The translations under genes and the position numbers were made by a program. DNA of 64,000 nt, taken from Rhyacophila brunnea. Lineage: Eukaryota; Arthropoda; Insecta; Trichoptera; Rhyacophilidae. The stretch spans positions 124,001-188,000 of the forward strand of contig JAGYXB010001944.1 in NCBI GenBank assembly GCA_022495005.1. Direction: 5' to 3'. This document shows, piece after piece, positions 21,661-54,964 of this stretch; position 1 is the stretch's first letter, and each line of letters opens with the position of its first letter. A model generated the notes under the pieces. That model did not search any database and was not told the DNA's origin. It saw only the letters and a program-made list of their open reading frames with translations.

Positions 21661-23401
21661 GTATGGATACATTACTAATAAAATATACACCTACCACTAA
21701 GCTGAAACATACAAAATTAAATTTAGATATCAATAAATAAATAAGCGAATAAATATAATATTAGTTAGACACTTACCCAAATCACCAGAGTCTGAGGTGC
21801 CATTTGGCCAATTTGGCCAAATGTCTGACACATTTGGTTTGTATCATTTAGTAATACCTACGCAGATGTATTATTTTCACACCATTTTTTCTATTTATTA
21901 TTGTTGTACCCTACAACATGTAAACAAAATAATTTTCCTCATTATTTTTCTAATATAAACCTAAATTTAATCATAAATACACTATTAATTATTAATAGTC
22001 TCAACATTCAACCGTTGATGATTGAAATAAACTACAAATCCACACTATTATCAGCAAAAAATATGTTTACAAAAAAAACGACTTAAAAGAAGGTATTGCA
22101 CAGTATTGTAATCACAGCACGATAAATATGATTTAATCTAGGTAGATACCTACTAGTGTACATTTTTATTACAATTAGCTGGTACTTAACGTAAATACCT
22201 ATTATATGCACGAATACTAATTGATTATGTCAAATGTCAATAAGGATTATTAATCATTATGAATAGGTATCTATTTGCAATAGGTACATCCGGCAACTTT
22301 TAAATCTCGCGAGTGACTGGCAAAAATATTTGGATAAATTAAAAAATACGGTATGTATCTACCTATAAATCTCTACGATAAATTCTCCTTGTTTCGTTAC
22401 CAACGTTGATATTATAATATACATATAATATTATTTTCTTTTAATAACTATGGCGCGACATAAAATTATTGGCTTTTGCGCAGTATACATACCACTGTTA
22501 TGAAAGGAACTTTTTAATCTGAGTAAATGACATTATATTATTATGACTGATTTATTATTCGTTTGTGGTGTTTTACATTTATAAAACTATTCATAATGTG
22601 CCTAGGCGCCAAGTTTATTAGCATTTGTATACGAAACCGTGCAGTCAAAAATAAAATAAAAAAATCACAAGCGGAGCGTGGTGACATCATACTAAAATCG
22701 CTGCGAGTACCTACTGGGTAATAATAAAAAAAAGCATCCGGAACAAAACATCCCAACGATCAGGTTATAATATAACTAAGTTTAGGTAGCTATTTCTATA
22801 TAATACCAAATGATTCTCCTCGATTTGCCGCCCTTCGAGTATCTGCCGCCCCCAAGCGACGCTCAATCTGCCTACCCCCACGGGATATCACTGCGCACAC
22901 GAGGCTTTCACGCAGACAAGATTGTGTGTGTGCAGACGCTGATAAGAGAGATTGGACGGCACCTTCTAGTCTTCAATCTCTTTGTTCATAATTTAATATT
23001 TTTTAACAATAATATTATATAGGTTCCATACAACTACAGTGTGTAGTAGTATAATACAATGTGTAGGTAATAGTAAAAATATACTAATCATATTTTTATA
23101 TTTTTTATCATTTTTCATATTTTTTGCTACATACAAACGGCATTATTTTTTAATACCAACTAATTAAAATTATATTGTATATACTTACAATAATATTTTA
23201 TTATATGTAAAATATTATTTGTACAATCTATTATATTTGGATACCTAGGTGTTTAGATTTGTGCGATAAATTTATTCGCTAAGTACCTATCAAATTTAAT
23301 TTTTCCTGTTAATTTTATTTAATGATTATAAATCCATGATAACCAGTGTTCCCATTCGTATTCGTATTTTTAATATTTTGTGCTATAATTTTGGCTCGAT
23401 A

Positions 23402-23721
23402 AAGCCGCGTTGACACGGTCCAAGTACGATCCAAGTACACTTGGATCGAGTGCTATCCAAGTGACAGCTTCATACTAATTATTCCTATCCAAGTTAACTT
23501 GGATGAGTAGGACGCGGTCCAAGTAGCTTGGATAGGAATAATTAGTATGAAGATCTCTCATAAGAGTGCACTTGGATGGCACTCGGTCCAAGTACAATCT
23601 AAGCTACTTGGACCGCGTCCTACTCATCCAAGTTAGCTTGGATAGGAATAATTAATTAGTATGAAGCTGTCATTTGGATGGCACTCGGTCCAAGTGTACT
23701 TGGACCGTGTCAACGCGGCTT
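23402..23721. mobile_element. TIR element built of repeated TCCAAGT/ACTTGGA motifs
   Basis: The ends AAGCCGCGTTGACACGGTCC and GGACCGTGTCAACGCGGCTT are exact inverses with TA flanks (23400-23401 and 23722-23723). Inside, TCCAAGT and its inverse occur more than ten times, many as back-to-back palindromes such as TCCAAGTTAACTTGGA. No coding frame. A related element lies at 30474-30641. Confidence 0.85.
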
Positions 23722-24508
23722 TAATGTATGATATAAAAAAATATCGAATGGTAAAAAATGTTGATTTTTCCTGTACTACAAAAGGATGGCAGCATTGAAT
23801 AGAATTTAGAAATGAAAGTCGATTGTCTATGGTAATAATCGGTTTGCCAAAATTGTTATTTGGGGTACATCTGAATTCAGACTGTTTTGGCATAGTTTTG
23901 TTGCAATTCTTTTATACGGACCGCTTCGTTTCGATAATTTAGCAATAGGTCTATAATTTGTGAGGTAATGTTTTGTATTTATTTTACCCCAGTATTTTCC
24001 ATTTCATGTTTATTGCAATATTAATGCATGTTTATACGCCATTTTTATATAAGCTGTCATTTGCAGGACTGTTTCCAGTATGTACACTTTTCAGTTAACG
24101 TCAACTGCGAAACTTGTTTTTCAATTTTCGTTTGTCTAATTATAGTCAATTTTGTAGAACAAATACATTTCTTGAAAGTAAAATGTTCCCTGGAATTAGA
24201 AAGATGTGTTGGTCACAGTGTACGTCGAAATCTTGTATTGTTAATTTGGACAATGTCATGCTTGATGATTCGCTAGGTAGGTCTTCTCGTCCTATCTAAA
24301 TAATAGATTTATATTTAACACTATACTTGGCATCATCAAGACTCGAGAGTATATTTTCGTCTAAAACATCTTCATCTAAAAAAATAGGCTGCTTGGAAGT
24401 TATTGTATTTATTGAATGTGTTTAATTATGGTTAAGAGTACTGTACTATTCATTACTAGGTTTAGCTCTGCTCTATAAATTGGGTTTTATTTCAGGTCAC
24501 TTCCTACA

Positions 24509-27500
24509 ATGAGCGATTCTGGTGATATACCGTTAGAAGCCAATCAAGATGTAAGAAACAATAATCATATTCTATAAGTAGTACGAACATTTAAGTATAG
24601 TGAATGGTTATTCAATAGAAATAAATAAACCTTAGGCCAGCGACAACCCTACTCCATGAAGGATGCAATACAATTTTTGAAAATCTCCAAGGGCATACGT
24701 CATAGTTAATATACAGGTAACTCCCGTTCATTGCGGGGGATATGTTCTGGACATGGTCATGATAAGCGAAATTTCGCGAACAACAGGGATTCCCTTGTTT
24801 GGCCTCTCTATGTTTATTGTGCAAAATTTGCGATTACATACTGTCAAGTAATGCATTACAGCACCCACTCGCTCGTAATCTTTGTCGCTCACTTCTAACA
24901 ACTCCATGCATTGATATTTATGAGAAAGGGCCCTTTTAATGGTTTAAACACTTAACTTTCGCACGGGAACAGGTTCGGAGACGTCATTTTCTAAGGACGT
25001 GTGGCAGTTCATTTCCTGCAGCTCTTCATTAGTTAAGGGTTCGTTGTGTGATTTTAACAAAGTCTGAATATCATCCACATCAACACTTTCGATGCCTCCG
25101 GATATGGATATAAGACTAATCTCTTCGATGATATTTTGAATATCATTTTCATAATTGCAGCGAACAATTTCACTGAACAACCTTTCCAAACACCCTTCAT
25201 ACACGACTGAGTGACTTCATTCTCGTGTTGGCATTCGGTTCCAATAAAGTCCTGTCTCATCCACATAAAATTAAATTTGGTGGATTATTTCCTCTTTCCA
25301 CAATTTCCAGTTTTAAAAAAAGATCGCGATATAACAAATCCTCACTCACCGGGGTCACTTACTTACTTACTTACTCGTATTTTTTTTAAAACTATTCTCG
25401 ATTATTCAAATTACAAAAAACCTTTTATATTTATACATACCTAGTACCCGATTTAATATATAGGCTTTCATAGTAAATTGATAGCTGTGATTTTCGGGGC
25501 CTATGCTGCCAATATAGAAACAGATAATGTTGTGTCAAACAGTATAATATCGAGACAATACGTCCTGATGGTGGCACCAGTAAAATAACCAAAACTTTAA
25601 AGTAGGGCTTCGAACCAGAACTGAACAAAAACTGGTATTTTTGTCGGAACTGAAAAAAAATAATCAGTTTTATTCGGTTCGATACATGTTCAAACACACG
25701 CGTCAACATGCGATTACAATTGCGCTGCTAGTCGACGTTATTAATTGACGGAAACACCAATTCGACAAGCTTAATAGAGTATACTAAATAGATATGCTGT
25801 TGTTTTTCATTTGAAATATGTGTCAAATTCAAGTAATCATTCACAATCGTGTGATGCATTTCGATTCTCATAATCTATTATTTTAAAAATTTATGGCTTT
25901 GGCCGTGCAGTGCAGCATAACTATTGTTTTCGGAGCGTGGCACCAGGCTATCATACAAGTACCATAAAATGTTCTAAATTACGGTTGAAAATAAATTATT
26001 AATACAAACGAAAACATTTAAAAATCAATCACTCAGACTAAACCGGAAAAACCATTTTTTTTTTCGGAACGAAAACCGGAATCGAACCAATATATATTTT
26101 TTTACTTGAACCGGAGCGAAAACCGAATCGAAAAAAAATGACAGTTCAAAACCCTGCTTTAAAGTATGTAGGAATGCATAGGTACATATTAATGAATACC
26201 CTACATTTTACAGCAGGGTAGAGTACGTTTTATAACTTTGCACTTTTTACTACACTGATATGCATCCTTGCCTGATTACCTCGCATAAAATTAAATCAAA
26301 TGATATTCACTTGTATTAATATAATAATTATGTAATAATAAATAAATATATGTAAAAAAATAATTTTAGAATATATTATATCATTTTCATCCTAGAGCTG
26401 GAGTGCAAAGTTATGAAACGTATACTCTAATTGAGGACGTATCTAATAACTAACCCCACAGGCGCCCATGGGTAGAGAGGAATCTGTTTTTATTTTAGGA
26501 AGTTATTGTTATTGCGAAACAATAATTGGAATGAACGTCGTCAGTTTGCTCTATCGGTGTAAAGCATTTAGCATAATATGCCATACATTTGCGCCATAGT
26601 CCTGTGCAAGTACTGTCATACTACTCAAAAATTACAGCATCAAAGGAGTTAAAAAAAATAAAAATTTTACTCTGGCTACTAAATTAACCAAAAATATTCT
26701 GAGATTTGTGCAATCTAGAGTTAATATGAATTCCTGTTTGTATGACAAACTCTTTAAAATGACTTCGGATCACTCCTCACAATAAAACCTTGACTAATAG
26801 CGCCTGTACACGTGCATGGATTTACTTGCACCAATAGTGCGTATTTTAAACTATCACAATAATTCTTTACACGTAAAAGTGCTGACTGTCTCGCGAATCT
26901 CATTCTTCGAGAGTAAATGAGACGCGATGTTGTCATTTTATGGTAGTATTTGACAGGTTGTGATAATTGGTTAACTTCAAAATGAGTCCACGGTATAGGT
27001 TTTTTACCGGCAGATTCACTACTATCGTTCTACTACGCAAACATTGCACTGTCCAATTGTCTCGTGAAAATTCAGAAGCTTCTGAGCTTTTTTAATCCAT
27101 ACATGCAATCTTGGAATTTGCACGATAATACGTGTTTACACATGCATTTTTTTGTCATGGCCGCGATAATACGTACTGTCAGCAGTAAATCCATGCATGT
27201 GTATACGGGGTATAACACTACTACCTTGAAAAGGTTAACTCAGCTAATAAGTAGTACTGGTAGATGACATCGGTTTACATTGAAATCTATCGATGTTCCA
27301 CTCACACCATGCATCTTTTCAAATTACTTCAAAACACTTATTATAAAAGCAAACCCGGCTAGTCAACCATGGTTAGAAAATCATGACCGCTTTTCTTTTT
27401 CAAACTAAACTGACTTATTTTTTCTTTGATCTTGTGTGCGCCAGCCTAGAGAACTTGAGAAATTAGAGGAGGCAAAACTGAAGGCGAAGTTTCCCACCGC

Positions 27501-28280
27501 CGTGCTGGGCAGAGCCGGTGGTCCCGGAGGACACACCGCTTTCCTTCAAAAGCGATTAGCCAAAGGGGTAAGTCATTTTTTAAACCATTTACATCACAGC
27601 CATATCCCTTTTTTTTTAAATTATAAAAAGTATTTTAAGTTGTTTAAAGGAAGGTTACGGTTTGTTTCAAACTCTGATGGCTGGATAAGATATACATATT
27701 GTGGACATTAGCTGGGCCACAATTATTTGATTTCATGACAAAAAATCAGAAGAAACTGTGGGCAAAGAATGTTCCTAGAATGGTTTTGAAACAAAGTTAT
27801 TTTTGTTAAATCTACTTTAACTGGGTCATTTACGTTGACATCCGTTTTGGGCTATAAACACATCTTCGGAAAGGTCGACTATAACTGAAGTTGAAAATTA
27901 GGCCAACCTGTTTCCAATCTCGGACGGGTGTGATAGAGCAATTGGGTATACAATGTAAATAACTCGGTTAAAGTAGAATGAGGTAGAGAAACTAAACAAT
28001 TAATTGTCTTGATTCATTTGTTTAGTGTTAGCTGATAGTGTTGAGGTGATTTTAATTTGGTAAAATAACTGATGACACATTTTTGTTTCAGCAAAAATTC
28101 TTTGATTCTGGGGATTACCAAATGGCAAAGCAAAGACCAGGTGGAATGGCGGGCCCTTTCAAAGCGACAGCCCAACCTAAGCTGCCCACCGGCGACACCA
28201 TCCCCACTCCAGAGACCGTTCCCTTGAGAAAGACTTCCATAATCCAGCCTAAATTCAGCACGCCCAGTCAGACATCTTAG
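24509..28280 (+). CDS. endos: Alpha-endosulfine / ARPP-19 family PP2A-B55 inhibitor
   Basis: Exons 24509-24550, 27445-27567 and 28092-28280 join in phase 0 to give 117 residues, the normal family size. Endosulfines, once phosphorylated by Greatwall kinase, inhibit PP2A-B55 and so permit entry into and maintenance of mitosis or meiosis. Exon 2 carries LEKLEEAKLKAKFP and FLQKRLAKG. Exon 3 opens with QKFFDSGDYQMAK, containing the Greatwall target serine (S61) in the invariant FDSGDY box. LRKTSI near residue 101 corresponds to the PKA site (S104). An acceptor at 24495 lies 13 bp before the ATG, so a 5' untranslated exon must lie upstream; I could not locate it. Poly(A) signals are at 28609, 29210 and 29254. 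The gene converges with gamma-tubulin. Confidence 0.95.
24714..25300 (-). mobile_element. Pogo/Tigger element remnant
   Basis: The left end CAGGTAACTCCCGTTCATTG with TA before it looks like a Tigger 3' terminus. To its right lies an internally deleted Tigger transposase on the minus strand. No matching right-hand terminus was found, so the element is 5'-truncated. Confidence 0.7.
24951..25300 (-). pseudogene. Tigger/pogo transposase remnant
   Basis: Near 25225-25280 the minus strand reads FYVDETGLYWNRMPTR, matching the first catalytic block of pogo/Tigger DDE transposases (N.DETGLFWK.MP.R). After a stop it jumps to a C-terminal segment (25204-24951) with EEISLISISGGIESVDVDDI and LLKSHNEPLTNEELQEM, the typical acidic Tigger tail. 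The second and third catalytic residues have been deleted. It sits in an endosulfine intron, antisense to the gene. Confidence 0.8.
25603..26156. mobile_element. hAT MITE with CTTTAAAG target duplication
   Basis: Ends TAGGGCTTCGAAC and GTTCAAAACCCTG are imperfect inverses, and the flanks are exactly CTTTAAAG on both sides (25595-25602 and 26157-26164). Inside, GAACCGGAACGAAAACCGG-like runs are repeated. There is no transposase. Confidence 0.85.
26221..26427. mobile_element. TA-flanked MITE
   Basis: GAGTACGTTTTATAACTTTG on the left pairs with CAAAGTTATGAAACGTATAC on the right; TA lies outside each end. At 207 bp it is mariner-like in structure. Confidence 0.75.
26800..27211. mobile_element. 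Inverted-end element of about 410 bp
   Basis: CCTGTACACGTGCATGGATT near 26803 pairs with AATCCATGCATGTGTATACGG ending near 27208. Interior non-coding. Type not assigned. Confidence 0.6.
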
Positions 28281-30473
28281 CCCGCCACCGCGATATATTT
28301 TTTTTAAACATGTGCATAGATCAAATTCATCCATCGTGTATGTTATAATAATATTATGAAGACAAAATTCACATCAGACTTTAACTCCTCGTACATAATG
28401 CCAAAATCTTCCAGATCAATCGGATGCAGTTAAATATATTGTTAGGTTACCAAGACGCATCTCAAAAATCTGTAAAGCGATCTCTTCTTAATGAATGCCT
28501 CATTACTGATGTAAATCATTCTATGACAGCATTTTTCAATTCCAAGTCAGTCTGAAAGATTTTGGCATCCGCGTAGTTATTAATCTGGGAATATTATCTC
28601 CAGAGTGTAATAAAATTTCTTTTTATTCAGTGAATATAATATTGCGTCATAATACACGTAACTTGCTGAAGATATTGTATTGTGAGAGAATTATACTTAG
28701 TTACGTAAATAATGTTTTAACTGTACCTACTGACGAAAGAAATGGGCGTCGCGCAACTGTTTCGATAGTTTTAGAAGTATCATTTGAAATATTTGAAAGA
28801 AGTTTAGTGAACTTAAATTAAGTCAAAAGTTTTTATATTGTGATTAATCGATGCCGTGTCGATGCTGAGGAGCGATCCTCGCAATGTGTCCGTTCATTTT
28901 GCTTACGGGACCTTCGCGTCTATCGATAAATTTATTTTGTATTCTTTTGAACACTTGCGCGAAGCGAATCTAATTTACTATAGGTCTAGGATTTAGGATG
29001 TCTCCGAATGTGACGTAAGGGCAGATTTTATTCGCAAATTAGATGAAAGTCTTTTTTTTCCAGAAATAGTTTTTTTAGCAGCTTATTTTAATATTTTTAA
29101 ATAACCGTGGAAGAATTTCGTATGTTTTGTCGTTCACGCGTCTGTAGATTTCATTTTGTTTGGATTCCACTTTTTTTTTTATAATACCTGTGTTAATAAC
29201 TAGTAGTTTAATAAAAATGTTTTGCCTTTTATATTAAAGAAAATGCTACAGTTAATAAATATATTGTTAAAAAATTGTATCCTTTTTTTTTATTTAAGTT
29301 TTTAGAAACATGAATTCTTTCTTATGAAGAAGAAGGAAGATATGTCATAATATACAGAATATTTTATTACATTGTGAATTTTTGTATGAATGAGTTTTTA
29401 AAAGAATCAGATTAATAAGACCGTTAATAAATTACTATATGATTATAATGAAACACTATTTGGTTATACAAAATCAACATTATGTAGTTATATTTTTGCA
29501 GTTGAAATTATAATTATATCAGCATAGTCAATAGGTTCTATTCCAGTTTTAATTATTGCATTATAAATTTATAAAAATAACATTGATGTGAAAAGAAAAA
29601 ACACCAACTGATTCTTAGCTAAATAAGTTATATAGGTATTTACATATTATTATGGTATTGTCTACTTTCAGAGATGCATGAAATGACTGAATTTTCTTTA
29701 GAATAAAAAATATTTGACTAATATAAACCAATATCAACATAATATTTAAATATCTATACATATAAAAGGTCATTACAATAATATAAACACACTCTTCTTA
29801 CAGCTATTCAGATCATTCAATGTAAATTACAAAATACATATATTTTTATGGCTTTCCAGATAAGAAATGATATGGCATTGCAGGATTATGCTTTGTGTCA
29901 CATAACATGCCAGATGTATTGTACAGATATCAGAGATAATCAAGTATAAGTTCCTTCATGGAATGTGTGTTACCTATGGTCAATCTCTCAAATCAGTGTG
30001 CCAACTTACAAAAGATTCATATAGGAAATGGTAACACCAAAGTTGATAACAAACGTCAGCGTCTGTGTTATATTATCTCACACTCATAAACATAAACAAT
30101 TTTGGCACATTATTTAAACTTAATTAACACTATCAACTGAGAGTGCCTGATGTAAATTGAGTTTTATACGATTCCATCTTTCTGATAATACAAGTAGGTT
30201 CTATTTTCATTTATCCATTTGTAAATACATGTTATGTAGTAGTTTATTGGTGAATAACATACTCTTGGCATTTTGCATTGGACTTATTACATAGGTATAT
30301 TACTTATATTAATATGGAATCATATTAATTAACACAAAGTTCATTACTCAATGATCAAAAATGTTTTCAAATGCCCGGACAATTCCTTTACTTTTGAGCA
30401 ATACGCTTTTGATATTTTAATTTAGTAAAATTAGACATTAAGGAACTTGAACCTGTTGCATACATAGAGCCTT

Positions 30474-30641
30474 AAAGCCGCATTGAAACGATCCTAGCGC
30501 ACTCGTATGAGATAGCTTCATACTAATTACTCCTTTACGAGCTACTCGGACCGCGTTTTACTCTTCTGAGCTAGCTCGTATAGGAGTAATTAGTATGAAG
30601 CTGTCTCGTACGAGTGTACTTGGATCGTGTCAACGCAGCTG
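30474..30641. mobile_element. MITE related to the TCCAAGT element
   Basis: The ends AAAGCCGCATTGAAACGATC and GATCGTGTCAACGCAGCT are imperfect inverses close to those of the element at 23402-23721. Both share AGCTTCATACTAATTA.TCCT inside. Here the repeated motif is GAGCTA/CTCGTA in place of TCCAAGT. Confidence 0.7.
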
Positions 30642-31139
30642 CTGCAGCAGATGCTAAAACTAATTCCTATGGAATAGTACAAAACTCACATCAATTAGAA
30701 TTTCCATTACATCAACAATCTACAAAACATTATAACTAATAGGTGTATACTGGGTTAATTATGTGTTGAATCATGAGCAGTATGGCACATATTCGGCGGA
30801 TACCATTTGGAGAATTATCAGCGTGTCATATCGTCTCCACTGCTAGATGGAAGCTTCTTCATTTCACATTCGACAAAACCCAGGAGGGAGAGTGCTCGGT
30901 GAGTTAGATAAATATGACAAACAGTTCTTAGCACTAAAATAAATTTTTTAGTAATAATATAGTGGTCCAAAAATCATTATTCACTACCGACAACACTACG
31001 TTTCACTTGAACCTGAAATGAAAGAAAAAAGAATAAGCAAATACTTGATATCGACTGCTTAACCTGCAAACCGGCTCACTCCATTTGGGCAAATTGTTCA
31101 GCAAGGAGAAAACAATTTCAAAAATACATTTGGAAAATT

Positions 31140-31388
31140 TTTTATTATTATATTATCGACCATGTCCGATCCTAATAGGATCATATGGGCCTCCAGAGAG
31201 TAGAGGTTTGTATTAACAGATTTTTGTTTTTTACGAGAAATGGATGTAAGCCACTTGCTCAACCTATTAGGCCCATACCCTGACTCGCACACAAATTGAA
31301 AAACAATGTGTACTTGCCAGACCCAGGATTCGAACCTGAGACCCATGGCGTGATAGTCCAACGCTTAAGCCGCGCGGCCATCGTGGGT
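31140..31388 (-). repeat. tRNA-derived SINE
   Basis: Read on the minus strand from about 31388, the head ACCCACGATGGCCGCGCGGC, then GGACTATCACGCC and CAGGTTCGAATCCTGGG, has a tRNA-like D arm (box A) and T arm (box B). A non-tRNA body follows that recurs without the head at 14270-14375 and 6905-7035. It lacks a proper 3' acceptor end, so it is a SINE and not a working tRNA gene. Confidence 0.8.
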
Positions 31389-31977
31389 ACTATGCTATTA
31401 ACTGCACTATGAAATTATTAATACACTATTTTAGCTTCCCTTTTAAATATAAAAAGCGGAGTTAGCTGTTTTGTGTGAAGAACGATAACACATTTATTTA
31501 TAGGTTTAGGAGTTAGAAATTTTGTGTGAGCATAGAAAACATGTTTAATAACAAAATCTCATTTTTGGTCAAAAGTTTGGTTGTAGATTAAGCAGTCAAT
31601 ATGTCTCCTAGGTAAACATTCAATCATGTACTGAATACACCTAGTGATTTATAAAAGTATTAAGCCTATACTAATATTCATCATGAGACATCAACATTGA
31701 AGAACTACAAGCCTGTTCTACGTAAAGCAATGTCTACTAAATAAAATCTATCTTTTTGAATTAATGAATGCTAAATTTCATTTCGACCTTCAAGTTTATT
31801 ATAAAATTTTCTGAAAGATCTACCTTAAATTAGCTGTAAACCGTGTAGTTCAACTTTAAATGGCATTGTGCGCCAAAAATGCCATGAAGTCGATTAAATA
31901 TTGAATTTTCATAACGTTCCCTTCTCTTGTTATTGTCCAACTTTTCCTGATTTACCTTTTTTACTAAAAATATAATT

Positions 31978-41370
<9,393 letters not shown>

Positions 41371-41984
41371 TTTGATATATATTTAGATATGACCTTTATT
41401 AGGAATCAAATATTGTCAAAACCATCAAAATTATGGTTTTAATTATGATTATGACGGTCGCGGTTGATTTCCCACTTTAAATCGTTGGATTATTATGTAT
41501 ACATCGTTACCATAAAAAATAAATAATACTTGGTTATATGTCATAGGGATACTCTAATTTTGATGATGATAATATGATAAGTAATATGAAAATAATGTTT
41601 TTTTAATGGGTAAAGCATAAATAATCATATTACCTAGTTTTTCTAATCTGGTCCTTTTGAGACCTTAAAACAATCCAAAATCGAATTCTACGTACGATAA
41701 CCCAAAAATAAATATATTAAAAAAACAAGTACATAGTAGATGGAATAGGTACCTATATTCATACATCAATTTATAATCGTCAGAAATCCAAATCAAAAAT
41801 CAGAAATCCTAAGTAGGTCAAATAGTTGAGGAATAATGTTTTTTAGTTCAATGATGAATGATCACCATTTTTCATTGTCACTTGTCTTTGGTAACAAAGT
41901 GGCCGGCCCGACCAAGTCTATGGGCCCGACTGTCAGCGGTGGTTAAAATAACTTCCAGATAAATTTGATAATACATTTATCAAT
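41371..41984. promoter_or_regulatory. Shared upstream region of gamma-tubulin and CSN2
   Basis: Two conserved genes start in opposite directions with 614 bp between their ATGs. The spacer has no repeat I recognise. GC-richer stretches lie near both ends (GACGGTCGCGGTTGATTTCC at 41454; AAGTGGCCGGCCCGACC at about 41899). No TATA box is evident. A bidirectional promoter is inferred from the geometry only. Confidence 0.55.

Positions 41985-54964
<12,980 letters not shown>

Larger units (their letters stand above)
18646..24495. other. Intergenic region between PRCC and endosulfine
   Basis: This 5.9-kb divergent spacer carries the PRCC 5' leader and promoter at its left and the upstream, presumably non-coding, exon of endosulfine somewhere at its right. 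Between them are Harbinger MITEs and remnants, the perfect hairpin at 19883, a GC-ended MITE at 21271 and the TCCAAGT element at 23402. GC-rich degenerate repeat DNA at 21075-21230 and 22810-22970 is shared in part (GCGCACACG, GCCGCCCC). I see nothing else. Confidence 0.6.
24551..27444 (+). other. Endosulfine intron 1
   Basis: It contains the pogo/Tigger remnant (24714-25300), a hAT MITE (25603-26156), a TA-flanked MITE (26221-26427) and a larger inverted-end element (26800-27211). Other parts are AT-rich with no gene. Confidence 0.75.
28281..31977. other. Convergent region between endosulfine and gamma-tubulin
   Basis: This contains the endosulfine 3' untranslated region with several AATAAA signals (28609-29259), a copy of the ACTATCAACTGAG repeat at about 30129-30165, the TCCAAGT-related MITE at 30474-30641, and the tRNA-headed SINE at 31140-31388. 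The gamma-tubulin poly(A) signal (minus strand) is at 31795-31800. Between 29300 and 30120 I see only AT-rich DNA. Confidence 0.6.

Noticed and set aside
22810..23022. Open frame with a proline-rich start (LPPFEYLPPPSD)
   Set aside because: It lies in GC-rich repeat DNA that resembles the stretch at 21080-21230, has no recognisable domain and shows no splice context.
23402..23721. CRISPR-like or satellite array because of the many TCCAAGT units
   Set aside because: Units are irregularly spaced and inverted, and the whole is bounded by terminal inverted repeats with TA flanks, which indicates a transposon.
23633..23893. 86-codon minus-strand frame
   Set aside because: Part overlaps the TCCAAGT transposon and the rest has no domain.
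31310..31388. tRNA gene
   Set aside because: Box A and box B are present, but the acceptor stem does not close and the unit continues into a repeated body, so it is a SINE.
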